Shown one piece after another: positions 23,979-38,123 of a stretch of DNA of 64,000 bases. Numbering within the stretch: position 1 is the first letter of the stretch; each line of letters begins with the position of its first letter. The position numbers and the translations under genes were made by a program. The DNA comes from Cryptomeria japonica (lineage: Eukaryota > Streptophyta > Pinopsida > Cupressales > Cupressaceae): NCBI RefSeq assembly GCF_030272615.1, contig NC_081407.1, positions 438,991,230 to 439,055,229 on the forward strand. The letters are read 5' to 3'. The notes under the pieces were generated by a model. That model made no database searches. It saw only the letters and a program-made list of their open reading frames with translations, and was not told where the DNA came from.

Positions 23979-24314
23979 ATGCATTGAGTTGCATCGATCT
24001 AGTGGAATTCAGAGCCTTATTCTTTTATCTGGATTGATGAGATGGTACGGCTCCTCTGCTAGAGTAGTTTGTTGATTTGGTTGTGTGTCCCAGGGGGAGA
24101 GAGATTCATGATTATGTTTTGGAAGAGATTTTGGTTTTCTATTTTGGTGATCTTTGGCATTGTTGTCAAAGGGGGAGATAGATCATGTAAAAAACAAACT
24201 CCTTTATCTATCTTGATCTTAGGGGGAGTTTGTTGGTGATATCTCCTTTCTTTAAATTGACTGTTTTTCACATTCATATGTTACCATCAATGCCAAAGGG
24301 AGAGATTCTTATAT
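23979..24314 (+). other. 3' noncoding region of D with repeated purine tracts
   Basis: Purine tracts at 24168-24178, about 24222-24231 and 24295-24304, the last before the LTR. Quasi-palindromes at 24154-24169 and 24281-24296. Confidence 0.7.
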
Positions 24315-25571
24315 TATTGGATTTGGTTGATCATTGTTGTTGCTAGGATATGTTGTTGTCATTGATGTCAACATATTCCTGTGAGTTATTCTTGTGAGTT
24401 TGGAAAGAGTTTTTGGTTCGGTTTTGTAGTTTGGTTTTGTTGATCACTATTTTGCAGAATCTGGTATTTCCTCTGATATATCCCAGTGTGATCAGATCCT
24501 ATGCTAAGACTTAGCCTTATTGTTTGGGATGATCTTGTCTATCTTCATTTCAGATGGTTCATGACTTGGTGCTCTGCAAGTTATCTTTCCTCATACAGTT
24601 GTTGATTGGTTGTGTTCTTGAGCTTTGAGATGTTGACCAATGAAGGTTTGAAAAGAGGTGTTGGTGCAATTGTTTCAGATGATTTTAACATACTTGCTGG
24701 TGTTTCCTAGTCATGTCCTATTTTTTTTGGTAATCCACATTGATCAGTGTGTAATTTTTTGGTGATTTCTATGAATCGGTGATGATTTGCATGTTATGCA
24801 GTATTACTGGTGATGTAGCGTGTTGTGGTTGATCTTGGCAGGAATTCTGGTGGATGTAATCATCTAGGAATTTGAATTAGGTCCATGCTATGTAATGTAA
24901 ATCATATTATTGGTTTGGTGGTCGATCTTTGTATCGTGTAATGTATTTTTTGTAATTATGAGTTAAGGGTTGAGGGTTTAGATGACCTTGTTATCAAGGT
25001 TGATGGTTTGTATATATAGGTGATATACGTGTAATTTAGGTGTTGGTATTATGTCTGCATTATTAGAGAGAGGTAAATGTATGAACAAGAATATATCATT
25101 CAGAAAAGTGTTGAGGTGAGATTGGTGTTTTAGGGCAGACAATTATGCTTCACCGAAACTTTCATCGGCCATTTGTAGATGCTATCATTGCAGTTCATTC
25201 GTTATGGATTGTAGTCTGAATCATATTGTAAGTCAATGAGACTTCCTTGAGGGTTGTTGCCTTACGAGCATATATATTTTGAGCAGTGAGCTCTAGGCAG
25301 TGTGCCTGAATGTATGTGCATTCCCCATTGTAATATTTTCACATACTATTGCAGAGTATCATCTTATTGTGGGTAGGTTCCCACTATGGTTTTTCCCTTA
25401 ACCAGGTTTTCTATGTCAAAATCTTGGTGTTGTGTGTTGTGCTGATAATTTGATTATCTGTTATTGCTATAGTTTATCAGTTTATGTTTTGGAGTTTAAT
25501 TTGTTGTGATCCAGTGAAGACTGATTCACCCCCCCTCCCCTCTCAGTCTTCCTTCTTGATTACTGCTAACA
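24315..25571 (+). mobile_element. 3' LTR of D
   Basis: About 1,257 bp from TATTGGATTTGG (TG mutated) to GCTAACA, homologous to LTR A in the opposite orientation. C-tract at 25524-25549, TATA-like box at 25011-25020. Confidence 0.75.
25011..25020 (+). promoter_or_regulatory. TATA-like box in LTR D
   Basis: TATATATAGG in the middle of the LTR, in the same relative region as the box in LTR A. Confidence 0.4.
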
Positions 25572-27460
<1,889 letters not shown>

Positions 27461-27989
27461 TGTTAGACCAAAGAAACCCAACCAAACTATCTGTGAGATT
27501 TTTCCAAGATCAAGAGCTCAATGAAATGTACAAATAGAGAGACAAAATATAGGACAAGAATAAACTATATTCTCATCAATAGATAAATGATCAAAAGATC
27601 AATAGTTTTTCAATAGTTACATACAATGAATATGAGCCTGCATATATAGGCAAGGCAATATGGATATGTGAGCACACAAACATGACATGTGGCTCAATAA
27701 GAAACAAGGGTAGGTAGAAAATAGGTGTGGTGGGTATGAGAAACAATAAAATATTCCACATGAGGTGGATCACCCACTGAAGGTGGAAGTATCACTCCAC
27801 AATAAGTGGATATGATAAATTAGTAACAAGATCAACACCATAAAAGGTGGAAATTCTCCTATACACACTATCCCAATGCGGCACAAACACCCAAGTGTCT
27901 CATACCCAAACTACTATGAAATGCATTATCCTAAGTAAACTTAAGTAAGATGTAATAATATCCATGATGAATAATTATTTACACCAACA
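27461..27989 (-). mobile_element. 3' LTR of copia element H
   Basis: Plus-strand ends TGTTAGACCA and CACCAACA (529 bp). On the minus strand it is preceded by the purine tract TTAAGGGAGGG (27990-28002). A minus-strand TATA-like box lies at 27641-27650. No second LTR of H is visible, so the left end is inferred from the TG. Confidence 0.65.
27641..27650 (-). promoter_or_regulatory. TATA-like box in LTR H
   Basis: Minus strand CCTATATATG in mid-LTR. Confidence 0.4.
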
Positions 27990-28768
27990 CCCTCCCTTAA
28001 GTGCAACTTAGGGGAATGCACTTAAGTCTACAATGCAACTAAGAAATGCAAGATGGATCCTGGATACGAGGCCATGTTAGGTACCCATGTACAAATGCAA
28101 ATGCAAAGCAAATGAATGCAATGAAATCTCTCACAAAGCGGGGAAAGAGAGAAAAACCCAATGGGAAAAAACCCTCCCCCAAAAGAGAGATGAAAGATAT
28201 ACAAGGGAACTCTCATAGAAGCATGTGAGGAACAAAACCCCATGTGAGGAAAAAAACCCCATGTGAGGAAAAAGTCCCCCCTAATAAGAGAAGAAGAGAA
28301 GGTAGGAAGCCCCCCCCTCAATGTAGTATTTGCACCAATGATAGAAGCTCGATGAGTTTTAAAGAAACTGCTCCAAGAATGTCGAACAATATTCCTCCCC
28401 TTAGGAAGAAACAAAACCAAAGGTGTATCCATGAAGCCTCCCCAATCATGAAGGGAAGAGGTATTAAAAAAACTCATGATGAATGAGGTCTCTAAAAACT
28501 GCTCAAGTGTCCCCATGTCAATGCTGAAAGATACCCCCTCCAAAGGTGGTAAACAGCTCCACATTGCTGAAAAAGGCAATCCAAGATCTAGTGGAGATGA
28601 ATGTAGAACATGTCCCAAAGACTCACATGTCTCCTCTAAACATTAAGAGACCTCCTCTAACTGATGTACATAAGTATCCACAATCATGTCAACCTTGAAA
28701 GAATGATCATGTAGAGAATGAACAAGAGGGTCAGAGTGTTCCCTCGCAACAATTGAAGAAGGATCATC
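27990..28768 (-). other. 3' internal region of H, pol missing
   Basis: Purine tract next to the LTR, then about 750 bp without recognisable RT, RNase H or integrase. A 196-residue minus-strand frame (28028-28618) exists but is low-complexity, rich in Phe and Ser, and has no family features, so I do not call it a gene. Confidence 0.5.
28222..28278. repeat. 19-bp tandem repeat, three units
   Basis: Units starting CATGTGAGG at 28222, 28241 and 28260, with an A-run and CCCC. Confidence 0.8.
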
Positions 28769-29480
28769 TTAATCAAAGAGAAGATGAATATAATCAATGA
28801 TGTCTCCCAAATCTGCAATGTAGGATTCCACAAACAAACCTACAATGTCTGCTAAGTAATCATCCCATGAATCTGAAGCTGGAAGACATGAAATATCCTG
28901 CTGCACTGAATCACATGAAGGCAAAACTGTCGCACTATATGCATCATTAGGTGCAATAGGTGATGTGATATCAATAGGAGAAGATGAAACACAAGGCTCA
29001 AGAATGGGGTCACATGTGATAATCCCCAAGTTCAGGTACCCAAATTTCTCCTCAAAATTTGAACCAACACAAGAAGTGTGATCATCATGTGTAGAATCAT
29101 CATATGTGAAATCATCATCAACAACAAAATCTGAAATGGAGTATAACCGATATGCATGATCAACCACCCCATTTGTAATGATAGCTCTAGTCTCCAAGTC
29201 TCTAATAAAAACTAACTTAGGTGTGAAATCCACAATTCTCTTAGTTGTGCCATGTGTGATTTGATAGATGGAAAGGAGATTGTTTGTAAAATGGGGTACA
29301 CACAACACATCACTGAAGTAGTTATCCCCAATGGCAATAGTTCCTTTCCCAATCCCATGTATGTATGATTGCCCATTAAAATCTACGGCATGGTCCAAGG
29401 CTCAAATAAAGAGAACATAGACTACAATGATGCCATATGATGAGAAGCCCCTAAATCTAGAAGTCATCTCCCTGAATCAT
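28769..29480 (-). pseudogene. Copia protease and pre-integrase region of H
   Basis: On the minus strand just above 29405 the protease active-site motif reads DLGASHHM (usual DSGASHHM; the catalytic Asp is kept). A TGA stands a few codons before it. Then follow the protease tail (KGTIAIGDNYFSDVLCVPHFTNNLLS) and about 110 acidic residues. The frame stays open from 29398 to 28769 but no integrase core follows. It would cut the polyprotein. It follows gag directly on the same strand. Confidence 0.7.
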
Positions 29481-30358
29481 GACTTGTAGTAGCACAAAGA
29501 GATTTTCCTTTTCTTGTCCCAAAAGAGTGAGTCTTCCCACTTGTAGAAGCCATGAATGCTTTCCCTTTCCCTTTTGAATGTGTGGAAGTGGAAGTTGATG
29601 AATCATCCTTTGTGTAGACATTAGGCAAATCAATGTTATGATTTTTGAGGATGTGTGTGAGCTCATCAATCTTCTCCTCGTGACCAAACTTTTTACAATA
29701 GGCACAAGTAGGTCTCTCCCTCTTTGGTGATTTGTCCCTCTTAGAAGAGGATGAATCTCCTTGTTGTGGAAAAGGTGATGTTTTGTCCTTAGGCTTTTAT
29801 TGTCATTTCTTCTTATTGGAGTTGTCCTTTCCTTGATTTCCTTTGTTCCCTTGATTTGCCACTAATTCTTGAGACTTAGAAGTCTTAAGAATGCCCATGC
29901 TTATCAACTTAGTTTGTTCCATCATAAATATTTCAGTGAAAGCATCAAATGTAGGTATTGTGTAGCTTGAACCCATTGTCATCCTATGGGTTTGGAAACT
30001 AGAAACAAATGCTGCATATTCTTGTGGAAGTTTCCCCATCAAATTGAAGATCAAATGAGTATCTTTCTTATCAATGCCACAATATTTGAGTTGTGCCCTC
30101 AACTCTTTTTCCTTAGTGACATAATCTTGTATAGTATCAAAGTTCTTGGGATCTAATATGATGAGATCACTATCAATCTGATATCCCCTAGCCTCATCAA
30201 CTTGACCATACAAGTCTTAAAATTTTGCCAAGCATCCTTGATTAGAGTACATTTCTCAATATGAAAAATGAGATCCTTTAATACATACTTTCTTAAGGTA
30301 CCAATTGCCATGATAGTTTTAGTGAGCCAATCCAAGTGACCAACAAGATCAGCCTTAG
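29481..30358 (-). pseudogene. Copia gag of H, main part
   Basis: Gag of UBN2_3 type on the minus strand: HLDWLTKTIMAIGTLRKYV, then LIKDAWQNFKT, then DTIQDYVTKEKELRAQLKYC and LMGKLPQEYAAFVSSFQT. A Lys-rich tail follows, and then one zinc knuckle whose first Cys pair and His remain (CAYCKKFGHEEK) but whose last Cys is not evident. A frameshift or stop lies near 30213 and another near 29800. The first 45 codons of this gag lie on the far side of element G at 37989-38123; the reading frame is continuous once G and one copy of CTTAG are set aside. Confidence 0.75.
30354..30358. repeat. Left target-site duplication of G (CTTAG)
   Basis: CTTAG next to the TGTTAG left end of G, repeated exactly at 37989-37993. 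Confidence 0.9.
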
Positions 30359-31853
30359 TGTTAGTTAAGATGAGAGGGGGGGAGTGAATCATAAAAACTC
30401 ACAATACAATATATTCACCCGATTCAACCTCGGTAGCCTTTACTGATATGCAACTATGACTGTAAATCATTCAATACTCATAAACAAATACACTTAAAAC
30501 ATCATAACACATTTAACACCAGATTTAACATAGAAACCCAAATAGGGAAAAACCACAGTGGGATTTCGAACCTACTAAGAAATATACCCTTCTAGAGTAT
30601 GCTCGGTTAAAAGCCAATCCAATTATAGATTACAAAAACACATTGCTAGATGTGACCCGGTTAAGGGATTTCCCTCAGACTTGTTAGAGTCTTGCACTTT
30701 GTTAGAAGTGACCTTGTCAAAGAATTTCAAACACTCATTTAGAATGTTACCTTGCTAGAGGGTTTACAAATAAGACTGTTAAGTCCACTCGGTTAAGAGA
30801 TTTCCTGTCACTTACAAAATAAATAACAGTAATAAAATATATCTACAACTTCACATCTAAAATGCTAAAGCAAATTCTATGTGCTCAAAACAATCTTGTC
30901 ATAAGACTTATCTTGCTTCTTGTTGGGCTTCTCAATCAGATCTTCAATCTTCTGTGCTCGGTGATCACTACTGTAGTGTCACTGTTCTTCTATTTTTCCC
31001 ACATATATTGTTCATCAACAGTTTCTTATTTATGAGCAATACCTAACCACTTAATCTCCTTGATCACATTTCCCATGATCAATCTTAGCCATTAGATCTT
31101 CAAATGTGACCAGGTTCATTGTATCCTTCGATCTGAAAATGTTTTACCTCACCTTGGAACTTGTGCTAGGTTATGATCGTTCAATCTATGTTGTAGATCT
31201 ATCTCTTGTATTTTGGATGTCATAGATCCTCAACAAACTTCTTGCACGACATACCAATCATCTGATCAACTCCAGCTCATTGGTATTCTACATTTAATAA
31301 TGTATTTATCCATCCAATGCATTCTGTTATTACTTAGTTATTACTCGATAAATACTAAACTTCACTCGGTAGATATTCTGTCTTCGTTAACCGATAGTGA
31401 TAACCTTAGGGTTTACTGACTAGCATCTTGCTCGGTAACATAGAATAGTATCAAGCCTTAACTAATTCTATAGCTTGAAATCTTTTCTCCTTCTTGTTCA
31501 GTCTTTGAATACTCATATATAAGATATCAAAACAATCAAAACAACATAATCTCATCACTGTCTAACTCAGTAATAGTTGCCCATTGAATAACTTATTATT
31601 CCCCTTTTATTTTCACATTCATTCTATGTCTCTTACCGACATCTTTATACTTATCAAAACATACCCATTAAGATATGGCAACATCATACTAAATTAGAAA
31701 ATCAATTGCTTGACATCAATGACAAAATAATATTATTAAGATAGTAATCATCCTTTCTCAATTATATCAACAATCTCCAACAACCTTCTCAATATCCTCA
31801 TACCAACAAACTTACTGAGATGCTAACAATCTCCCTTTGTGAAAATGCTAACA
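30359..31853 (-). mobile_element. 3' LTR of G
   Basis: 1,495 bp, plus-strand ends TGTTAGTTAAG and GCTAACA, next to a purine tract on the minus strand (31854-31865). Quasi-palindrome at 31710-31725, C-tract at 30371-30389. Confidence 0.9.
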
Positions 31854-32246
31854 ATCTCCCCCTTTGGCATTGATGGCAAAACCAACTTTAGTGGCAATAC
31901 CAACTTGATTTATTTCAATTGATTCGGATTCAGATTGCTATTTAAACTTCTCTGAAATTTTCTGGAATTCTCCCCCAGTCATTAGTCTTCTCCCAGATTC
32001 TTCTATTAGTTCCTTACAAATTATTCTTCTCCCCTTTTGACAACAATGCCAAAAAGAAAAACTAATTCATGATTTCTTCCTTTGTGAAGTAATTTCCTTG
32101 CAGTCTCATTCACGGTCACAACATCTTTGTCTTCAATCACTTTTTCTTGTACAACTTTAGGCAACCTCCTAAAGTGTGCAAAGCAGCATCAACTCATAAA
32201 TAGTTATCCTTTAGATTCATAGAATTGATGCTTTCACCGAACGTTG
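31854..32246 (-). other. 3' noncoding region of G with two polypurine tracts
   Basis: Purine tracts (minus strand) at 31854-31865 and 32027-32038, each beside a quasi-palindrome (31864-31879 and 32037-32052), the same design as in B, C and D. Confidence 0.75.
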
Positions 32247-33128
32247 TCAGTGAGTACTAGATAGGGGTAGGACCCCTAACTGACTTTTGAGATACTCAAA
32301 AGTGTCCCTTGGCAATGGCTTTGTGAAAATATTTGCTATTTGTTCCTTTGAACTGATATATTCTAGCACAAATTTCTTCTCTTGAACTTCTTCTCTGAGA
32401 TAATGATACTTTATAGAGATATGCTTTGTCTTAGAGTGCATTACCGGATTCTTTGAAATGTTAATGGCACTAGTATTATCACATAATATAGTTACTAGAT
32501 CGGTAACTTTCTCATTCATACCTTCCAACAGTTGTTTGATCCATGCTATATTGGTACAATTCAATGCTACAGCGACATATTCAGCTTCAGCTGTTGACTG
32601 TGAAATGCATCCATGTTTCTTGCTAAGCCAACTTACTAGTCTATCTCCCAAAAAGAAAGCTCCACCGCTTGTGCTTTTCCTGTCATCAATGTTTCCTGAC
32701 CAATCAACATTAGTATAGACTTTTAAGTCAAAAACATTTCTCTTTTGATATACTAAGCCATAATATTCAGTGCCTCTCAGGTATCTAAAAATTCTCTTGA
32801 TTGTTGTCAAATGAGTTTCTTTGGGATCTGCAAAAAATCTTGCAACTATACCTACTGCATGTGCTATATCTGGCCTGATGTGAACCACATATTGCAACTT
32901 TCCAATCATAGATCGGTAAAGTGACTCATCAATAGATGCAGATTCATCACTCTTTGATAGTTTACAATTGGTAGTCATAGGAGTACTTACAAGTTTAGAA
33001 TCCTCCATTCCAAATTTCTTCAAGATTTCCTTTATATACTTGGATTGAGTAATGAAAATCTCATTTTTCATTTGTAGTATCTATAAACCTATAAAATACT
33101 TTATTTCACCGATTAATGAAATCTCAAA
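32247..33128 (-). pseudogene. Copia RT C-terminus and RNase H of G
   Basis: Minus-strand frame open from 33071 to the natural stop at 32247 (274 codons). The RT tail (LYRSMIGKLQYVVHIRPDIAH, RFFADPKETH) is followed by RNase H with NVDWSGNIDDRKSTSG, QSTAEAEYVAVA, the DNTSAINISKNPV block and the closing KHISIKYHYLRE, SSKEQIANIFTKPLP and LGVLP motifs. The first Asp region reads TNVDW where TDADW is usual. This is the best preserved part of G; only short stops separate it from the RT upstream (about 33090 and 33130), in the same frame. Confidence 0.9.
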
Positions 33129-33870
33129 TTATTTGCACGTTTCATTTCCAAAGTTCTTGCATAAGGAGTCATTTCCACAAAAAATAATATCATCAACAAA
33201 TATGGCTAAAAGCAGTACACCATTGTTTTCATCATTTTTCATATACATGTTGTTGTTTTCACTTGTCCTTATAAATCCAATCTTGATCAAATAAGAGTGC
33301 AGTCTTTCATACCATGCTCTAGGTGCTTGCTTTAAACCATAGAATGCTTTGTTCAACTTACATACCTGATCTTTATTCCTGTCTTCAATAAATCCTTCAG
33401 GCTGTTCAATATAAACTTCTTCTTCTAGTATACCATTCAAAAATGCAGATTTAACATCCATTTGATATACCTTGAAATTTTTGTAAGCAGCATATGCCAA
33501 CAATGTTCTCACTCCTTCAATTCTTGCCACAGGTGCAAAAGTCTCACCATAATCAATTCCTTCTTCTTGAGCATATCCTTTGCAAACTAGTCTTGCTTTA
33601 TTCTGAATGACCTCTCCTTTTTCATTTAGCTTGTTTCTGAAAATCCACTTTGTACCAATTACATTTTTCTCTTTTGATCTTGGGACCAGTGTCCATGTTT
33701 CATTCTTCTTGATTTGTTCAATTTCTTCTGTCATAGCATTTATCCAATCTTCATTACTAAATGCCTCTTTTACTATCCTTGGTTCAAATTCAGATATCAA
33801 ACATGTGTTTTGTCTCAGTTTGTTCCTTGTCATCATTGGATCATCCTTATCTCCTATAATCTAACTTGAT
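33129..33870 (-). pseudogene. Copia reverse transcriptase of G
   Basis: Open on the minus strand from 33836 to 33129 (235 codons): [33 protein letters not shown], the intact [25 protein letters not shown] and the catalytic box [10 protein letters not shown]. The two Asp residues of the box are present. The upstream linker (33861-34220) is acidic and in the same frame. A frameshift near 34230 separates it from integrase. Confidence 0.92.
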
Positions 33871-34220
33871 GCATGATTTCTTCTGACATACTTGGCTAAT
33901 ATAGGCTTGGTATGCTCTGTTTGATCTTCTTCATCACTCAATAACTGAGTATTTTCTTCATTTTCTTCATCAACTTTCTTGGTAGAATTTCTCGGTTGAA
34001 CATAAACAAATTCTTCATAATTTTCTGGTTCTTTGAAATTTCCTTCATCATTTCTTTCTGCAAATTCATCAATTGTCATATTTGCACTTTTCACTATTTT
34101 GTTAGATGATTTGATTAGACATTTAAATACTTTACTTCTAGAAGAATAGCCAAGAAATGTGCCTTCCTCGCTTTTCTGATCAAACTTTGTCATCTTTGTG
34201 AACATAACATCTACTTCCAA

Positions 34221-35157
34221 ATATTTTAAAATAACTTACATTAGGTTTCTTATCATACCAGATTTCATATGGTGTCTTCAAAGTTCATTTCTTCAATTGT
34301 ACTCAGTTCAAGGTGTAAATTGCAGTGCTGATTGCTTCTCTCCAAAATGTTTGAGGTACCCTCTTTTCTATCATCAAGGTTCTGGCACAATCTACAATTG
34401 ATCTGTTTCTTCTTTCAGCTATCCCATTTTACTGAGGTGTTCTCGGTGTAGACACTTGTCTCTTTATACCATGATCAATGCAAAATAGGTTAAATTCATC
34501 AGAAATGAATTCTCCTCCTCTATCAGATCTTAGACATTTCAACTGTCTTCCCGTTTCTTTTTCAACTCTAGCCTTATACCATTTGAACATTTGAAAGGCT
34601 TCTGATTTTTCTTTTAAAAACATAACTGACATCATTCTTAAGTAATCATCCACAAATAATATGAAGTATTTATCTCCATAATAACTTTGAACTTTCATAG
34701 GACCACAAAGATCAGTGTGCACTCGATCTAAAATTCCTTTAGAAGTGTAGGACTTACTTGTAAAGCTTGACTTTGTCATCTTACCCATCTGGCATCCTCG
34801 ACATATTGTATTCTCAGGTTTTTCCAGGCTTGGTAGACCTCTTACTCAGTGCTTCTTACTTAATTTGATCAGGTTATCAAAATTTATATGAAAAAACCTT
34901 TTATGCCATAACCAGGTATCTTCTAGTTTAGCATATAGACAATTGTTCTGAGTTGAGTCAAGATGAAATGTATTACCTTTTGTTTGTGTCCCGGTAGTAG
35001 CCAGCTTTCCATGTTTGTCATTAACTTTGACACTTCCCTTCTGGAATTCTATTCGATATCATGTATTGTTTAGTTGTGCTACACTCAAAAAATTGCATTT
35101 CAAACCTTCAACCCAGTATACATCATCACATTTAGCATTGTCAAGAAGTGTTATAGA
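34221..35157 (-). pseudogene. Copia pre-integrase and integrase of G
   Basis: Minus strand. Upstream part with LATTGTQTKGNTFHL, then a WLWHKRFFHINFDNL zinc-type block and CRGCQMGK, then the core: HTDLCGPM (first Asp), SDRGGEF (second Asp), and NGIAERRN (Glu). A TAA stands just before NGIAERRN, where CAA is usual. Further TAG and TGA stops lie near 35158, 35055, 34855 and 34310. The segment 34510-34680 is nearly identical to the fragment inside element D. Confidence 0.85.
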
Positions 35158-35460
35158 TCATTTACCTTTCACCAGACATGGTGCATCATTACCAAATCTT
35201 ACATATCCTCCATCATAGTCTTCTAATTTAACAAACTTGTGTTTATCACCTGTCATGTGATGTGAGCATCCACTATCTATGATCCAAGAATCATTTTTAT
35301 TTATGTGAGATATTAGGGCTTTTTCTTCATACCTTTCTTCATCTGATCCATCTTTGATAGCCACATAAACAACTTCCTCTATATCAGTCCCATCAGATTT
35401 ATCATCGTTGGATTCCTCATCACCTACTAGGCATGTCTTTCTATCTTTCCTTCTGAAGTC
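35158..35460 (-). pseudogene. Copia aspartic protease of G
   Basis: On the minus strand, SWIIDSGCSHHMTGD holds the active-site DSG, followed by VRFGNDAPCLVKGK, the usual core of a copia protease. Separated from gag by one TGA at 35461 and in the same frame. It would cleave the polyprotein. Confidence 0.85.
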
Positions 35461-36426
35461 TCAGTGTCCTCTGTATTGGTTGTCTTTCTGTCTGTCATCT
35501 CGGTATTCTCTTTTTTCACTAGATTCTTTGTCAGGACAGTTAGAAGCCATATGTCCTATCCTATCATAGTTAAAACATTTTAAAGGTAACTTTCCTTTAT
35601 ACTTACCTTTGCCTCTCCATAACCTTCTAGCTAATAATGCTTCAAAATCTTCTTGCTTTTTGATTTCTTCATATAGTTTGTGTACCTCTTCCATATTTTT
35701 ATGAAATCTTTCACTTGCTCCACCGTGATTTCCTTTAGTATGCTTATACATTCTATCATTGTAATCATCAAATTCACCAATATGAAAAGAATTGAATGCA
35801 GATTCAACTTTATTTACCGAGGACCCATTGTTATCAAAATTACTTAACTCAAATGCATGTAGCTTACCGATAGTAGCATCCAAAGAGACTGGCATGTTTG
35901 GCACAGACCTTAATTCATTGATTGCAAAGACTCGAATGGCATAAGCAGGTAGAAGTGTTCTAAGAAACTTACTTGTTACATCCTTTTCTTCAATAGTTCC
36001 TCTTGCTCCTTTGATTTGATTGACAGTTTCCTTTAACCTTGTACTGTATTGGGTTATGTTCTCACCTTCATTCATTCTCATGGATTCAAGTTGACCTCTT
36101 AGACTGTCTACTTTTTCTCTCTGAACATGTTCATCACCACCATAAATAGATGTAAGCTTGGTCCACATCGCTTTGGCATCATTGTAGCCTTCTAGATCAT
36201 TAAACTCTGAGTTGGTTAATGCTGATGTTATTTCAATCATAGCTTGATTATGTTTTTGCTTTTCCTTTATCTCTTCCATTTTCATCGGGTTGGTAATAGG
36301 TGCTATGTAATCATTCTCCAGATAATATATTGCATATTCTCCAATTCCTGATAAGTGCAGTTTCATCCTTTTCTGTCATGTGGAGAAACTTGACCTGTTT
36401 AGCTTTGGTGCATCCCTTTTATACAT
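35461..36426 (-). pseudogene. Copia gag of G
   Basis: I place the start at the ATG at 36426 (MYKRDAPKLNRSSFST); a TGA at the usual Trp codon precedes MKLHLSG at 36366, from where the frame is open for 301 codons. UBN2-type core: AMWTKLTSIYGGDEH, LESMRMNEGENITQY, FLRTLLPAYA. One intact CCHC knuckle near the end (CFNYDRIGHMASNC has Cys-x2-Tyr, so its second Cys is lost; His and last Cys kept). Then a charged tail. Downstream of the primer site on the minus strand. Confidence 0.88.
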
Positions 36427-36477
36427 CTTTGGATCTTGCCTCAAGTACCTTTAAACTTTTTTTCTAGAGTCCAAAGC

Positions 36478-36489
36478 TTTGATACCAAT
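36478..36489 (-). promoter_or_regulatory. Primer binding site of G
   Basis: Minus strand reads ATTGGTATCAAAGC, one change from the Met-tRNA site, directly inside the LTR. Confidence 0.8.
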
Positions 36490-37988
36490 TGTTATTTAAG
36501 ATGAGAGGGGGGGGGGGGTGAATCATAAAAACTCACAATACAATATATTCACTAGATTCAACCTTGATAGCCTTTACTGATATGCAACTATGACTATAAA
36601 TCATTCAATACTCATAAACAGATACACTTAAAATATCATAACACATTTAACACTAGATTTAACGTGGAAACCCAAATAGGGAAAAACCACTGTGGGATTT
36701 CGGACCCACTAAGAAATATACCCTTCTAGAGTATGCTCAGTTAAAAGCCAATCTAGTTATAGATTACAAAAACACATTGCTAGATGTGACCTAGTTAAGG
36801 GATTTCCCTTAGACTTGTTAGAGTCTTGCACTTTGTTAGAAGTGACCTTGTCAAAGGATTTCAAACACTCATTTAGAATGTTACCTTTCTAGAGGGTTTA
36901 CAAATAAGACTGTTAAGTCCACTTGGTTAAGAGATTTCCTGTCACTTACAAAATAAATAACAGTAATAAAATATATCTGCAACTTCACATCTGAAATGCT
37001 AAAGCAGATTCTATGTGCTCAAAACAATCTTGTCATAATACTTATATTCCTTCTTGCTTGGCTTCTCAATCTGTTCTTCAATCAGATCTTCAATCTTCTA
37101 TGCTCGGTGATCACTACTGTAGTGTCACTGTTCTTCTATTTTTCCCACATATATTGTTCATCAACAGTTTCTTATTTATGAACAATACCTAACCGCTTAA
37201 TCTCCTTGATCACATTTCCCATGATCAATCTTAGCCATCAGATCTTCAAACATGACCAGGTTCATTGTATCATTTGATTTGAAAATGTTTTACCTCACCT
37301 TGGAACTTGTGCTAGGTTATGATTGTTCAATTTGTGTTGTAGATCTATCTCTTGTATTTTAGATGTCGTAGATCCTCAACAAACTTCTTGCAAGACATAC
37401 CAATCATCTGATCAACTCCAGCTCATTGGTATTCTACATTTAGTAATGTATTTATCCATCCAATGCATTATGTTAGTACTCGGTAAATACTGAACTTCAC
37501 TCGGTAGATATTTTGCCTTCTTTAACCGATAGTGATAACCTTAGGGTTTATCGACTAGCATCTTGCTCAGTAACATAGAACAATATCAAGCCTTAACTAA
37601 TTCTATAGCTTGAAATCTTTTCTCCTTATTGTTCATTCTTTGAATGCTCATATATAGGATATCAAAACAATCAAAATAACATAATCTCATCACTGTCTAA
37701 CTCGGCAATAGTTGCCCATTGAATAACTTATTATTCCCCTTTTATTTTCACATTCATTATGTGTCTCTTACCAACATCTTTATACTTATCAAAACATACT
37801 CATTAAGGTATGGCAACATTATACTGAATCAGAAAATCAATTGCTTGACATCAATGACAAAATAGTATTATTAAGATAGTAATCATCCTTTCTCAATTAT
37901 ATCAACAATCTCCAACAACCTTCTCAATATCCTCATACCAACAAACTTACTGAGATGCTAACAATCTCCCTTTGTGAAAATGCTAACA
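36490..37988 (-). mobile_element. 5' LTR of G
   Basis: 1,499 bp, plus-strand ends TGTTATTTAAG and GCTAACA. G-run of 10 at 36506-36517, the C-tract of the other strand. Confidence 0.9.
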
Positions 37989-37993
37989 CTTAG
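37989..37993. repeat. Right target-site duplication of G (CTTAG)
   Basis: Exact copy of 30354-30358. Confidence 0.9.
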
Positions 37994-38123
37994 GATCAAC
38001 AGGAGCAACAATAGTTCCATCAATATAATGAGTTAGTCATTTTTCCATAAGTTTACTCCATGCATCAATTTTCCAAGTAGCATAATTATGAGGAGTTAAT
38101 AGAGGAAACTTAGGAGAACCCAT
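37989..38123 (-). pseudogene. First codons of H gag
   Basis: Minus strand from the ATG at 38123: MGSPKFPLLTPHNYATWK is a typical opening of a copia gag. One TGA occurs at the usual Trp in MEKW. The frame then runs through CTTAG into 30358 on the other side of G. No primer site or 5' LTR of H is visible to the right, so H is incomplete at its 5' end. Confidence 0.8.

Larger units (their letters stand above)
30359..37988 (-). mobile_element. Complete copia element G
   Basis: 7,630 bp, LTRs at 30359-31853 and 36490-37988, primer site beside the right LTR, purine tract beside the left LTR, exact CTTAG duplication. It encodes gag, protease, integrase, RT and RNase H in copia order on the minus strand, all broken. 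In a 120-base sample (31561-31680 against about 37696-37815) I count 7 LTR differences, about 6 percent. Inserted in the gag of H in the same orientation. Confidence 0.92.

Noticed and set aside
28028-28618. 196-residue frame on the minus strand
   Set aside because: Low complexity, overlaps a 19-bp tandem repeat, no domain, lies in the 3' noncoding part of H.
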